Assembly (NCBI RefSeq): GCF_014842265.1
Contig: NZ_JACYVI010000013.1
Location: 113,339 to 177,338 of the forward strand
Direction of reading: 5' to 3'
DNA from: Pseudomonas sp. CFBP 13711
GTDB lineage: Bacteria; Pseudomonadota; Gammaproteobacteria; Pseudomonadales; Pseudomonadaceae
Length of the DNA: 64,000 bases
The notes below the pieces were generated by a model. That model was given only the letters and a program-made list of their open reading frames with translations. It was not told where the DNA came from and did no database searches. The position numbers and the translations under genes are program-made. Positions 26,196 to 35,000 of this stretch are shown one piece after another. Every line of letters starts with the position of its first letter. Position 1 is the first letter of the stretch.

Positions 26196-27215
26196 ATGAC
26201 GCTGTCCCCTCTCAATCGACGCCGTTTCGAACGCTTCAAGGCCAACAAGCGTGGCTGGTGGTCGCTGTGGCTGTTTCTGATCCTGTTCGGCGCCAGCCTG
26301 GGCGCCGAGCTCATCGCCAACGACAAGCCGCTGGCCGTGCGCTACGACGGCGAGTGGTACTTCCCGGTGTTCAAGCGCTACCCGGAAACCACCTTTGGCG
26401 GCGAATTCCCGCTGGAAGCCAACTACAAAAGCCCGTACATCAAGGAGCTGCTGGCGGCCAAAGACGGCTGGACGCTGTGGGCACCGATTCCGTTCAGCTA
26501 CCAGAGCATCAACTACGACCTGAAGGTTCCGGCCCCTGCGCCGCCTTCGCGGGAGAACCTGCTGGGCACCGACGATCAGGGCCGTGACGTGCTGGCGCGG
26601 GTGATCTACGGCTTCCGCGTGTCGGTGCTGTTCGCCCTGACGCTGACGATCCTCAGCTCGATCATCGGCGTGATCGCCGGGGCGCTGCAGGGCTTTTACG
26701 GCGGCTGGGTCGATCTGATCGGCCAGCGCTTCCTGGAGATATGGTCCGGGTTGCCGGTGCTGTATTTGCTGATCATCCTCGCCAGCTTCGTCCAGCCCAA
26801 CTTCTGGTGGCTGCTGGGAATCATGCTGCTGTTTTCGTGGATGAGCCTGGTGGATGTGGTGCGCGCTGAGTTCCTGCGCGGCCGCAACCTGGAATACGTG
26901 CGCGCCGCCCGGGCGCTAGGCATGGAGAACGGCGCAATCATGTTCCGCCACATCCTGCCCAACGCAATGGTCTCGACCATGACCTTCATGCCGTTCATTC
27001 TCACCGGCGCGATCGGCACGCTGACCGCGCTGGACTTCCTCGGCTTCGGCCTGCCCGCGGGCTCGCCTTCGCTGGGCGAACTGGTGGCGCAAGGCAAATC
27101 CAACCTGCAGGCGCCGTGGCTGGGCATCAGTGCCTTTGCCGTGCTGGCGATCATGTTGAGCCTGCTGGTGTTCATCGGCGAATCCGCCCGCGACGCATTC
27201 GACCCGAGGAAATGA
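26196..27215 (+). CDS. yejE: Microcin C/peptide ABC transporter permease YejE
   Basis: This is the second permease subunit, 339 residues, of DppC/OppC type. N-terminal RRRFERFKANKRGWWSLWLF precedes helix 1. A periplasmic domain with YKSPYIKELLA follows, then LLGTDDQGRDVLARVIYGFR, the hallmark entrance to the permease core. The EAA loop is EYVRAARALGMENGAIMFRH. The ATG at 26196 has AGGGA about nine bases upstream, within the end of yejB. It forms the heterodimeric channel with YejB. Confidence 0.9.
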   Translation: MTLSPLNRRRFERFKANKRGWWSLWLFLILFGASLGAELIANDKPLAVRYDGEWYFPVFKRYPETTFGGEFPLEANYKSPYIKELLAAKDGWTLWAPIPFSYQSINYDLKVPAPAPPSRENLLGTDDQGRDVLARVIYGFRVSVLFALTLTILSSIIGVIAGALQGFYGGWVDLIGQRFLEIWSGLPVLYLLIILASFVQPNFWWLLGIMLLFSWMSLVDVVRAEFLRGRNLEYVRAARALGMENGAIMFRHILPNAMVSTMTFMPFILTGAIGTLTALDFLGFGLPAGSPSLGELVAQGKSNLQAPWLGISAFAVLAIMLSLLVFIGESARDAFDPRK

Positions 27216-27216
27216 G

Positions 27217-28827
27217 ATGAATCAGGACAATCTGGTCGAGATCCGCGACCTCTCCGTCGAATTCGTGAACGGCACCAACGTGCAGCGGGTGGTCGAAGGC
27301 ATCAGCTTCGACATCCGCAAGGGCGAAACCCTGGCGCTGGTCGGCGAAAGCGGATCGGGCAAGTCAGTCACCGCCCATTCGATTCTGCGATTGCTGCCCT
27401 ACCCGCTGGCGCGCCACCCGACCGGGACGATTCGCTACGCCGGTGATGACCTGCTGACAGTCAGTGAGAAACGCCTGCGGGGCATTCGCGGCAATCGCAT
27501 CGCGATGATCTTCCAGGAGCCGATGACCTCGCTGAACCCGCTGCAGTCCATCGAAAAACAGATCAACGAAGTGCTCGGCCTGCACAAGGGCCTGACCGGC
27601 AAAGCCGCGACGCGGCGCACGCTGGAGCTGCTGGAGCTGGTGGGGATTCCGGAACCGGCCAAGCGCCTGAAAGCCTTGCCCCACGAGCTGTCTGGCGGCC
27701 AGCGCCAGCGGGTGATGATTGCGATGGCCTTGGCCAACGAGCCCGAGCTGCTGATCGCCGATGAGCCGACCACCGCGCTGGACGTCACCGTGCAGCTGAA
27801 AATCCTCGAGCTGCTCAAGGAATTGCAGGCCCGGCTGGGCATGGCCTTGCTGCTGATCAGCCATGATTTGAACGTCGTCAGGCAAATTGCCAACCGAGTA
27901 TGTGTCATGCAGCGCGGTTGCATCGTCGAACAGGCATCGTGCGAAGAGCTGTTCCGCGCGCCGCAGCATCCGTACACCCGTGAACTGCTCAGCGCAGAGC
28001 CCAAAGGCGGGCCGGCGAACAATCCGCCGGGCGCACCGATGCTGGAAGTCGAGGACCTGCGGGTCTGGTTTCCGATCAAGAAAGGCGTGTTCAAACGCAC
28101 AGTCGATCACGTCAAGGCCGTCGACGGCATTCACTTCAGTCTGCCCAAGGGCCAGACGCTTGGGATTGTCGGCGAGAGCGGCTCGGGCAAATCGACGCTG
28201 GGCCTGGCGATCCTGCGGTTGATTCGCAGCGAAGGCGGGATACGCTTCCACGGGCAATCGCTGGGCGGGATGAACCAGCATCAGGTCAGGCCGCTGCGGC
28301 GGCAGATGCAGGTGGTGTTTCAGGACCCGTTCGGCAGCCTTAGCCCGCGCATGTCGGTGTGTGACATCGTTGGCGAAGGCCTGCGGATCCACAAGATGGG
28401 CACGCCGGTGGAGCAGGAAGCGGCGGTGGTCGAAGCGCTCAAGGAAGTGGGTCTTGATCCAGCGACCCGGCACCGCTACCCCCATGAGTTTTCCGGGGGA
28501 CAACGGCAAAGGATCGCCATTGCCCGGGCATTAGTGTTAAAACCGGCGCTGATTTTGCTGGACGAGCCGACGTCGGCACTCGACCGCACCGTTCAGCGTC
28601 AAGTGGTGGAGCTGTTACGCTCCCTGCAAACCAAGTACAACCTGACGTATTTGTTCATCAGCCATGATCTGGCGGTGGTCAAGGCGTTAAGCCACCAACT
28701 GATGGTGGTGAAACAAGGCCAAGTGGTCGAACAGGGTGTGGCAGAAGACATCTTCGCCGCACCGCAACATCCTTATACACAGCAGCTGCTGGAGGCCGCC
28801 TTCTTGGCGCCGGCAGCTGTCGATTAA
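27217..28827 (+). CDS. yejF: Peptide ABC transporter ATP-binding protein YejF (two ATPase domains)
   Basis: This 536-residue protein carries two fused ABC ATPase domains and drives the YejBE channel. Domain 1 (about 1-265) has GESGSGKS, LSGGQRQRVMIAMAL and LLIADEPTTALD. Domain 2 (about 275-530) has GESGSGKS, FSGGQRQRIAIARAL and LILLDEPTSALD. Each carries an H-loop (ISHDL). All motifs are intact, unlike the glycerol importer ATPases at 44-46 kb. GAGGAAATGAG precedes the ATG, one base after the yejE stop. The fabI gene follows after 19 bases, so read-through is possible. Confidence 0.93.
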   Translation: MNQDNLVEIRDLSVEFVNGTNVQRVVEGISFDIRKGETLALVGESGSGKSVTAHSILRLLPYPLARHPTGTIRYAGDDLLTVSEKRLRGIRGNRIAMIFQEPMTSLNPLQSIEKQINEVLGLHKGLTGKAATRRTLELLELVGIPEPAKRLKALPHELSGGQRQRVMIAMALANEPELLIADEPTTALDVTVQLKILELLKELQARLGMALLLISHDLNVVRQIANRVCVMQRGCIVEQASCEELFRAPQHPYTRELLSAEPKGGPANNPPGAPMLEVEDLRVWFPIKKGVFKRTVDHVKAVDGIHFSLPKGQTLGIVGESGSGKSTLGLAILRLIRSEGGIRFHGQSLGGMNQHQVRPLRRQMQVVFQDPFGSLSPRMSVCDIVGEGLRIHKMGTPVEQEAAVVEALKEVGLDPATRHRYPHEFSGGQRQRIAIARALVLKPALILLDEPTSALDRTVQRQVVELLRSLQTKYNLTYLFISHDLAVVKALSHQLMVVKQGQVVEQGVAEDIFAAPQHPYTQQLLEAAFLAPAAVD

Positions 28828-28846
28828 CCTGAAGAGGAACAAAACA

Positions 28847-29641
28847 ATGGGTTTTCTCGCCGGTAAGCGCGTCCTGATCGTCGGTGTCGCCAGCAAATTG
28901 TCCATCGCATCCGGTATCGCTGCCGCCATGCACCGCGAGGGCGCTGAGCTTGCCTTCACGTATCAGAACGAAAAACTCAAGAAGCGCGTCGAGGAATTCG
29001 CCGAGAGCTGGGGTTCGAACGCTGATCTGTGCTTCCCTTGCGACGTCGCCAGCGACGAAGAAATCGCCAAGGTTTTCGAAGAACTGAGCAAAAAGTGGGA
29101 CGGCCTGGACTGCATCGTGCATTCCGTGGGCTTCGCACCGGGCGACCAGCTGGACGGTGACTTCACCCAAGCCACCACCCGTGAAGGTTTCCGCATCGCT
29201 CACGACATCAGCGCCTACAGCTTCGTGGCCCTGGCCAAAGCTGGCCGCGACCTGATGAAGGGCCGCAATGGCAGCCTGTTGACGCTGTCGTACCTGGGCG
29301 CCGAGCGCACCATGCCGAACTACAACGTGATGGGTATGGCCAAGGCCAGCCTTGAAGCCGGTGTCCGTTACCTGGCCCGCAGCCTCGGCCCGGAAGGTAC
29401 CCGCGTCAACGCGGTATCGGCTGGCCCGATCCGTACCCTCGCGGCGTCGGGTATTTCGAACTTCCGCAAAATGCTGGCGGCCAACGAGGCGCAGACTCCA
29501 TTGCGTCGCAACGTGACCATCGAAGAAGTGGGTAACGCAGGCGCGTTCCTGTGCTCTGACCTGGCGTCCGGTGTCAGTGGCGAGATCATGTACGTCGACG
29601 GTGGTTTCAACACCACGGCGATGGGTGATCTGGAAGGTTGA
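28847..29641 (+). CDS. fabI: Enoyl-[acyl-carrier-protein] reductase (NADH)
   Basis: FabI reduces trans-2-enoyl-ACP in the last step of each fatty-acid elongation cycle. The short-chain dehydrogenase-like fold has an N-terminal nucleotide site (GKRVLIVGVASKLSIASGIA), and the catalytic Tyr-x6-Lys appears in PNYNVMGMAKASLE. GPIRTLAASGI covers the substrate-binding loop. Length is 264. AAGAGG lies ten bases before the ATG at 28847; the same frame is open further upstream but overlaps yejF. It is the classical triclosan-target form. Confidence 0.95.
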   Translation: MGFLAGKRVLIVGVASKLSIASGIAAAMHREGAELAFTYQNEKLKKRVEEFAESWGSNADLCFPCDVASDEEIAKVFEELSKKWDGLDCIVHSVGFAPGDQLDGDFTQATTREGFRIAHDISAYSFVALAKAGRDLMKGRNGSLLTLSYLGAERTMPNYNVMGMAKASLEAGVRYLARSLGPEGTRVNAVSAGPIRTLAASGISNFRKMLAANEAQTPLRRNVTIEEVGNAGAFLCSDLASGVSGEIMYVDGGFNTTAMGDLEG

Positions 29642-29650
29642 TGGTTGCCT

Positions 29651-29686
29651 GCCCGTTTTCAGCGTGATGACGCTCTGAAGACGGGC
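29651..29686 (+). terminator. Imperfect hairpin after fabI
   Basis: GCCCGTTTTCAGCGT and the partly complementary ACGCTCTGAAGACGGGC form a long, slightly mismatched stem nine bases after the fabI stop. There is no T-tract directly after, so termination would be weak. Confidence 0.45.
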
Positions 29687-29826
29687 GCAAGACCTGCAAG
29701 CGCCGGCTAGCTGGCGAAAGCGGTGGATCAGACGGCCCTGGGGCTTAATGATCTGCCGTTTTTTTTGCCTTGGTTTCTGCCTAACGGCAGAAGCTCTTGA
29801 TCTTGCCCTACCCCAGCGAATACAAA

Positions 29827-29856
29827 AAAGCCCCGACTCTCGCGAATCGGGGCTTT
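29827..29856 (-). terminator. Terminator of ppiD, possibly bidirectional
   Basis: AAAGCCCCGA and TCGGGGCTTT form a perfect ten-base stem. On the minus strand it is followed by a run of T, ending ppiD transcription; plus-strand transcripts from fabI also meet TTTCTGTT. Confidence 0.85.
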
Positions 29857-29879
29857 CTGTTAACAGCATCCTGCGTCGA

Positions 29880-31754
29880 TCAATACTTCTCGATCTTCGC
29901 CGCCGCTTCCAACTGCTTACGGTAGGCCGCGAAATCCTGCTGCCCCTCACGGGATGACAGGAAACGACGGTACTGGCTCTTCTCCTCATCCGACGCCGGA
30001 GCCGCCTGATTCACGCCGTTCAGACGCACAATCACAAAGCTGCCATCCGCTGCCGTCAGACTGCCATAAACCGGCTTGTCCTTGCCTTCCGGCTTCGGCA
30101 TACGGAACACCGACTGCAGCACCTGAGGATCAACACCCTCCTGGCTGCGTGAGGCCGCTTCCACGACCTTCCAGCTCTGACCTTCCTGCTTGGTCGCCGC
30201 ATACGGCACCTTGCCGTCACGCAGGGATGCCAGCAGCGCCTCGCCCTTGGCCTTCACCGCATCGCTGGCATGTTCTTTCGCCAGTTGCGCGCGAATCGGC
30301 GCCGACACCGCTTCCAGTGGCAGTTGCTCAGGCTGACGGTGCTCTTTGACATGCACCACCACCACGGTCTCAGGATCCAGCTCCAGCGCAGAACTGTTGG
30401 AACCCTCTTCCATCACTTCCGGACTGAAAGCCGCCTGAATCACCGCACGGTTGGCTGCAATGCCTTCGCCACCCTCGCGACCGAACGGCGCAGTCGTCTG
30501 CACTTTCAGACCCAGGTCCTGAGCCGGCTGAGACAGATCGGACGCTTCGAACGCCGCATCTTCCAGCTTCTTGCTCGCATCGACGAACTTCTGCTCGACC
30601 TGCTGAGACTTCAGCTCGTGGGTCAGCTTCTCCTTCAGGCTGGCGAACGTCGGTACCGACGGCGCTTCAACGCCCAGCAGCTTGATCAAGTGCCAGCCGA
30701 ACTGACTGCGAACAGGGGCGGAAACCTGATCCTTGTTCAGCGCGTACAGCGCGTCTTCAAAGGCCGGGTCATAGACACCCTTGCCGGCGTAGCCCAGGTC
30801 ACCGCCCTTGGTCGACGAGCCCGGATCCTGAGACAACTCCTTGGCCAGCGCAGCAAAATCTTCACCTTTGGCCACGCGCTGCTGGATTTCTTCAATCTTG
30901 GCTTTGGCCTGAGCGTCCGTGGTCTTGTCGTTGACTTCGATCAGGATGTGCGCCGCGCGGCGCTGCTCGGCCAGGTTGGCGATCTCTTTCTGATAAGCCG
31001 CCTGCAGGTCTTCATCCTTCACCGACACCTTGTCGAAGAACGAAGACTTCTTCAGTTCGATGTAGTCGAGCACCACTTGCTCAGGACTCAAAAACTCTTT
31101 CGCGTGCTGATCGTAGTGCGCCTTGACCTCGTCGTCGGTGACTTTCGCGCTGGTCGGATCGGCCGGCAACGTCAGGGTGGCGAAATCGCGGGTCTGCTTT
31201 TCGAGGCGGGCGAAGGCGTCGACTTGAGCGTCAGTGACGAATGCGCTGCCGCCGATACCGGCACGAATCTGGCCGATCAGCATTTCCTGACCCAGAATCT
31301 GGCGGAACTGCAGACGGGAATAACCGAGCTGGCGAATGACCTGATCGAAGCGATCAGCGCTGAATTTACCGTCGACCTGAAATTCAGGGGTCAGCAACAT
31401 CTGTTGATCCAGAGCGGCTTCGGAGAAACCGAACTTCGAATCAGCGGCGCCCTGCAACAACAGCTTGCGGTCGATCAAGCCTTTGAGGGCCGAATCACGC
31501 AGCATCTTTTCGTTGAGCATTGCAGGGTCAAAATCCTTGCCCAGCTGTTGCATCAGCTGGCGGCGTTGCATTTCAACCGCTTGACCCAGTTCTGCCTGGG
31601 TGACTTCCTCGCCATTGACCTTCGCAGCATCCTGCGAGTGGCTGGTGGCCCGGAAAATGGCATCGAACCCGGTCAGGGCCATCAGAGCGATGATGACCCC
31701 GATGATGGTTTTGGCAATCCATCCCTGTGAATTGTCCCTGATATTCTGCAGCAT
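29880..31754 (-). CDS. ppiD: Periplasmic folding chaperone / peptidyl-prolyl isomerase PpiD
   Basis: PpiD is an inner-membrane-anchored chaperone at the exit of the Sec translocon. One membrane segment near the N-terminus (IIGVIIALMALTGFDAIF) is followed by a SurA-like N-terminal domain and a parvulin domain at about residues 255-350 (RAAHILIEVND to FGWHLIKLLG). A large C-terminal chaperone region completes 624 residues. The ATG at 31754 has GGGGGA just upstream; upstream codons are non-conserved. The place after hupB downstream of lon is the classic tig-clp-lon-hupB-ppiD order. Confidence 0.92.
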   Translation of the reverse strand: MLQNIRDNSQGWIAKTIIGVIIALMALTGFDAIFRATSHSQDAAKVNGEEVTQAELGQAVEMQRRQLMQQLGKDFDPAMLNEKMLRDSALKGLIDRKLLLQGAADSKFGFSEAALDQQMLLTPEFQVDGKFSADRFDQVIRQLGYSRLQFRQILGQEMLIGQIRAGIGGSAFVTDAQVDAFARLEKQTRDFATLTLPADPTSAKVTDDEVKAHYDQHAKEFLSPEQVVLDYIELKKSSFFDKVSVKDEDLQAAYQKEIANLAEQRRAAHILIEVNDKTTDAQAKAKIEEIQQRVAKGEDFAALAKELSQDPGSSTKGGDLGYAGKGVYDPAFEDALYALNKDQVSAPVRSQFGWHLIKLLGVEAPSVPTFASLKEKLTHELKSQQVEQKFVDASKKLEDAAFEASDLSQPAQDLGLKVQTTAPFGREGGEGIAANRAVIQAAFSPEVMEEGSNSSALELDPETVVVVHVKEHRQPEQLPLEAVSAPIRAQLAKEHASDAVKAKGEALLASLRDGKVPYAATKQEGQSWKVVEAASRSQEGVDPQVLQSVFRMPKPEGKDKPVYGSLTAADGSFVIVRLNGVNQAAPASDEEKSQYRRFLSSREGQQDFAAYRKQLEAAAKIEKY

Positions 31755-31833
31755 GTATCCCCCAGAGGGTTGTACTCGACTCACCAGGCTGCTGCACACG
31801 GTAACGCGGAGCGTGGGTTGAATCCGGATAGAA

Positions 31834-31862
31834 GAAAGGCGCATCCGAGGATGCGCCTTCTC
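31834..31862 (-). terminator. Terminator between hupB and ppiD
   Basis: AAGGCGCATC-CGAG-GATGCGCCTT is a perfect ten-base stem. On the minus strand it is followed by TTTCTTCT, so it ends hupB transcription before ppiD. Confidence 0.85.
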
Positions 31863-31993
31863 GTAACTTGCAAAGCGGACGGGGTTCGATGTGCGTTCCC
31901 CGAGTGACAGTCCAGCGCTTGAGCAACCGCACTTGCCGCTTCACGCCCCGAACAGAGATAACGCTGTCCTGGGCGGGCAAAGTAAAAAGAAAC

Positions 31994-32266
31994 TTAGTTG
32001 ACGGCTTCTTTCAGAGCTTTACCGGCTTTGAAGCCTGGTTTCTTGGCCGCTGGAATTTCCAGGGTTTTACCGGTCTGAGGGTTACGGCCGGTACGGGCAG
32101 GACGATCAGTGACGGAGAAAGTGCCGAAGCCTACCAGTACAACAGAGTCGCCAGCCTTGAGAGCGCCAGTGACGGATTCGATTACAGCGTCCAGCGCACG
32201 GCCAGCAGCAGCTTTCGGGATGTCAGCGGATGCGGCGATGGCATCAATCAGTTCCGACTTGTTCAC
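31994..32266 (-). CDS. hupB: DNA-binding protein HU-beta
   Basis: HU is a small histone-like protein that bends DNA and compacts the nucleoid as a dimer. The 90 residues match the family along their length: NKSELIDAIAASADI at the start, GFGTFSVTDRPARTGRNPQTG carrying the DNA-contacting arm, and KPGFKAGKALKEAVN at the end. The start is GTG at 32266-32264 with GGGGA seven bases upstream; no ATG is available. It has its own strong promoter between lon and the gene, and its own terminator. Confidence 0.96.
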   Translation of the reverse strand: MNKSELIDAIAASADIPKAAAGRALDAVIESVTGALKAGDSVVLVGFGTFSVTDRPARTGRNPQTGKTLEIPAAKKPGFKAGKALKEAVN

Positions 32267-32357
32267 TCTAAGTCCCCTTATATATTTGAGTATTTCTAAG
32301 TTTTTTTTGGTGTAACCAAACGAACACTGAGCGGCCTGAACAGGCTTGAAGAGCCGC

Positions 32358-32387
32358 TTTATAGCAAGGGCTCCAAAAACCTGTCAA
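32358..32387 (-). promoter_or_regulatory. Strong sigma-70 promoter of hupB
   Basis: On the minus strand TTGACA (perfect), 18 bases, then TATAAA form a near-consensus promoter directly behind the lon stop codon. The predicted start near 32351 gives a leader of about 85 nt, containing a GC-rich inverted repeat GCGGC/GCCGC. Confidence 0.75.
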
Positions 32388-32402
32388 GGAAGGCCTCCCA
32401 GA

Positions 32403-34799
32403 CTAATGCGTGCTGATCCTCTCCTTGGCGTCAGACTCGCGCTTTTCATCCTTGGCAACCATCTCGGGAGCCACGTCCGGCAAGGGCTCCGGCGCGTATT
32501 GCAGCGCAATTTGGAGGACCTCGTCAATCCATTTAACCGGTTTGATCTGCAGGTCGGCCTTGATGTTGTCCGGGATCTCTTTGAGATCTCGCACGTTCTC
32601 TTCGGGGATGATCACGGTCTTGATGCCACCACGGTGAGCGGCCAGCAATTTCTCCTTGAGACCACCGATAGCCAGTACCTGTCCGCGCAGGGTGATTTCA
32701 CCCGTCATGGCCACGTCGGCGCGGACCGGAATCCCCGTCAGTGCCGACACCAGCGCCGTGCACATGCCTACGCCTGCGCTCGGGCCGTCTTTAGGCGTCG
32801 CACCTTCCGGCATATGGATGTGCGTGTCGCGCTTCTCATGGAAGTCCAGAGGGATGCCCAGGCTCTTCGCACGGCTACGCACAACCGTCAGCGCGGCAGT
32901 GATCGACTCGACCATCACATCACCCAGCGAACCGGTCTTGATCAACTGACCCTTGCCCGGAACAACCGCCGCTTCGATGGTCAACAGCTCGCCGCCGACC
33001 TGCGTCCAGGCCAGACCGGTCACCTGACCTACCTGGTCCTGCTGCTCGGCCAGGCCGTAACGGAATTTGCGCACGCCAAGGAAGTTCTCGAGCATGTCCG
33101 CTGTCACGGTCACCGAAAAACGCTTCTCGTGAGCGTGTTCCTTGACCGCCTTGCGGCACACCTTGGCGATTTGACGCTCAAGACTACGCACGCCGGCTTC
33201 ACGGGTGTAATACCGGATGATGTCGCGAATCGCCTCGACTTCGAACTCGATCTCGCCTTTCTTCAAGCCGTTGGCAGCGATCTGCTTGGGCGAGAGGTAC
33301 TTGGTCGCGATGTTGATCTTCTCGTCTTCGGTGTAGCCGGGCAGACGGATGACTTCCATACGGTCGAGCAGCGCCGGCGGAATGTTCATCGAGTTGGCGG
33401 TGCACAGGAACATCACGTCGGACAGGTCGTAGTCGACTTCCAGGTAATGGTCGTTGAAGTTGTGGTTCTGCTCGGGGTCGAGCACTTCCAGCAACGCCGA
33501 CGCCGGGTCACCGCGCATGTCGCTGCCCATCTTGTCGATTTCATCGAGCAGGAACAGCGGGTTACGCACACCGACCTTGGTCATTTTCTGGATCAGACGA
33601 CCTGGCATCGAACCGATGTAGGTACGACGGTGACCGCGAATCTCAGCTTCATCGCGCACGCCGCCAAGGGCCATGCGGACGAACTTGCGGTTGGTGGCGT
33701 GAGCAATCGACTCGGCCAGCGAAGTTTTACCCACACCAGGAGGACCGACCAGGCACAGCACCGGGCCACGAATTTTCTTCACGCGCTTTTGAACGGCGAG
33801 GTATTCGAGGATCCGCTCTTTGACTTCGTCCAGACCATAGTGATCGGCGTCGAGGATGTCTTCCGCACGGGCGAGGTCCAAACGGACCTTGCTCTGTGCC
33901 TTCCACGGCACCTGGACCAGCCAGTCGATGTAGGAGCGAACGACGGTGGCCTCGGCAGACATCGGCGACATCTGCTTGAGCTTGTTCAGCTCGGCGGTGG
34001 CCTTGGTCATCGCGTCTTTGGGCAGGCCGGCGGCATCGATGCGCTTTTTCAGCTCCTCGATTTCGTTATGGCCTTCCTCGCTGTCTCCGAGCTCCTTCTG
34101 AATGGCCTTCATCTGCTCATTCAGGTAGTACTCGCGCTGACTGCGCTCCATCTGCTTTTTCACGCGACCGCGGATGCGCTTCTCGACCTGCAGCAAGTCT
34201 ATTTCGGCATCCAGCAACGCCAGCACGTGCTCAACACGGGCCGACAGGTCAATGATTTCGAGAATTTCCTGCTTCTGCTCGATCTTCAGCGCCATGTGGG
34301 CAGCCATGGTGTCGACCAGACGACCCGGCTCATCAATGCTGTTGAGGGAGGAAAGCACTTCGGCCGGGACTTTTTTGCCCAGCTGCACGTACTGTTCGAA
34401 CTGAGCCAGCAGGCTGCGAACGAAGACTTCGGATTCACGATCCGGCGCGTCGACCTCATCGATCAGCGCAACCTCGGCGCGGCAGTGGCCGTCCACCTCA
34501 ATGAAGCGCTCGACCGAGCCACGCTGCTCGCCTTCGACCAGAACCTTCACAGTGCCGTCCGGCAGCTTCAGCAACTGCAGCACGGTGGCAACGGTGCCAA
34601 CGTTGTACAGCGCCTCTTCACCGGGATCGTCATCGGCCGGGTTCCGTTGCGCCAGCAGCAGAATCTGCTTGTCGCCGGACATCGCCGCTTCAAGGGCTTC
34701 GATCGACTTCTCGCGCCCCACGAACAGCGGGATAACCATGTGCGGGTAAACCACAACATCGCGCAGTGGCAAGAGAGGCAGTTCAATGGTCGTCTTCAT
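32403..34799 (-). CDS. lon: ATP-dependent protease La (Lon)
   Basis: Lon is the hexameric AAA+ serine protease that removes misfolded and regulatory proteins. The N-terminal substrate-binding domain begins LPLLPLRDVVVYPHM. The ATPase has Walker A GPPGVGKT and LFLLDEIDKMG. The protease domain has the Ser674-Lys717 dyad in PKDGPSAGV and GGLKEKLLAAHR. Length 798 is standard. AGAGG lies nine bases upstream of the ATG. An upstream element resembling a heat-shock sigma-32 promoter is described separately. It follows clpX in the conserved proteostasis cluster. Confidence 0.97.
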   Translation of the reverse strand: MKTTIELPLLPLRDVVVYPHMVIPLFVGREKSIEALEAAMSGDKQILLLAQRNPADDDPGEEALYNVGTVATVLQLLKLPDGTVKVLVEGEQRGSVERFIEVDGHCRAEVALIDEVDAPDRESEVFVRSLLAQFEQYVQLGKKVPAEVLSSLNSIDEPGRLVDTMAAHMALKIEQKQEILEIIDLSARVEHVLALLDAEIDLLQVEKRIRGRVKKQMERSQREYYLNEQMKAIQKELGDSEEGHNEIEELKKRIDAAGLPKDAMTKATAELNKLKQMSPMSAEATVVRSYIDWLVQVPWKAQSKVRLDLARAEDILDADHYGLDEVKERILEYLAVQKRVKKIRGPVLCLVGPPGVGKTSLAESIAHATNRKFVRMALGGVRDEAEIRGHRRTYIGSMPGRLIQKMTKVGVRNPLFLLDEIDKMGSDMRGDPASALLEVLDPEQNHNFNDHYLEVDYDLSDVMFLCTANSMNIPPALLDRMEVIRLPGYTEDEKINIATKYLSPKQIAANGLKKGEIEFEVEAIRDIIRYYTREAGVRSLERQIAKVCRKAVKEHAHEKRFSVTVTADMLENFLGVRKFRYGLAEQQDQVGQVTGLAWTQVGGELLTIEAAVVPGKGQLIKTGSLGDVMVESITAALTVVRSRAKSLGIPLDFHEKRDTHIHMPEGATPKDGPSAGVGMCTALVSALTGIPVRADVAMTGEITLRGQVLAIGGLKEKLLAAHRGGIKTVIIPEENVRDLKEIPDNIKADLQIKPVKWIDEVLQIALQYAPEPLPDVAPEMVAKDEKRESDAKERISTH

Positions 34800-34857
34800 G
34801 ATTTCGCCTCTACGGCGGCCTTCAGGCCATGGACAGATATAAATAAGCTGAAAATCA

Positions 34858-34886
34858 AGATGGGGGTTGAATCTTAAAAAAACAAG
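34858..34886 (-). promoter_or_regulatory. Candidate heat-shock (sigma-32) promoter of lon
   Basis: On the minus strand CTTGTTT, 13 bases, then CCCCCATCT resemble the sigma-32 consensus (CTTGAAA, 11-16 bases, CCCCATNT). It lies about 60 bases before the lon start and downstream of the clpX terminator. Confidence 0.6.
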
Positions 34887-34945
34887 CGCCGGCTTGAGTT
34901 AAAGCGAAAGGACTCGGAAACGCAGACCGGCTTTGAAGGAAACGC

Positions 34946-34973
34946 GAAAAGGGCCCGAGGGCCCTTTTCGTTT
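34946..34973 (-). terminator. Terminator of clpX
   Basis: AAAAGGGCCC-GA-GGGCCCTTTT forms a strong stem with A/T flanks, 30 bases past the clpX stop. The symmetric flanks could work in both directions. Confidence 0.85.
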
Positions 34974-35000
34974 CCAGTCGCCCTGTGCGTTGCCAGCAGG

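Noticed and set aside
30270..31730. A 486-codon plus-strand frame opposite ppiD
   Set aside because: It is a composition-driven antisense frame; ppiD on the minus strand has clear domains and a ribosome-binding site.
32346..34877. A very long open frame (843 codons) on the plus strand opposite lon
   Set aside because: It is the antisense shadow of a highly conserved gene in G+C-rich DNA; its translation is rich in His, Arg and Gln and matches no family.
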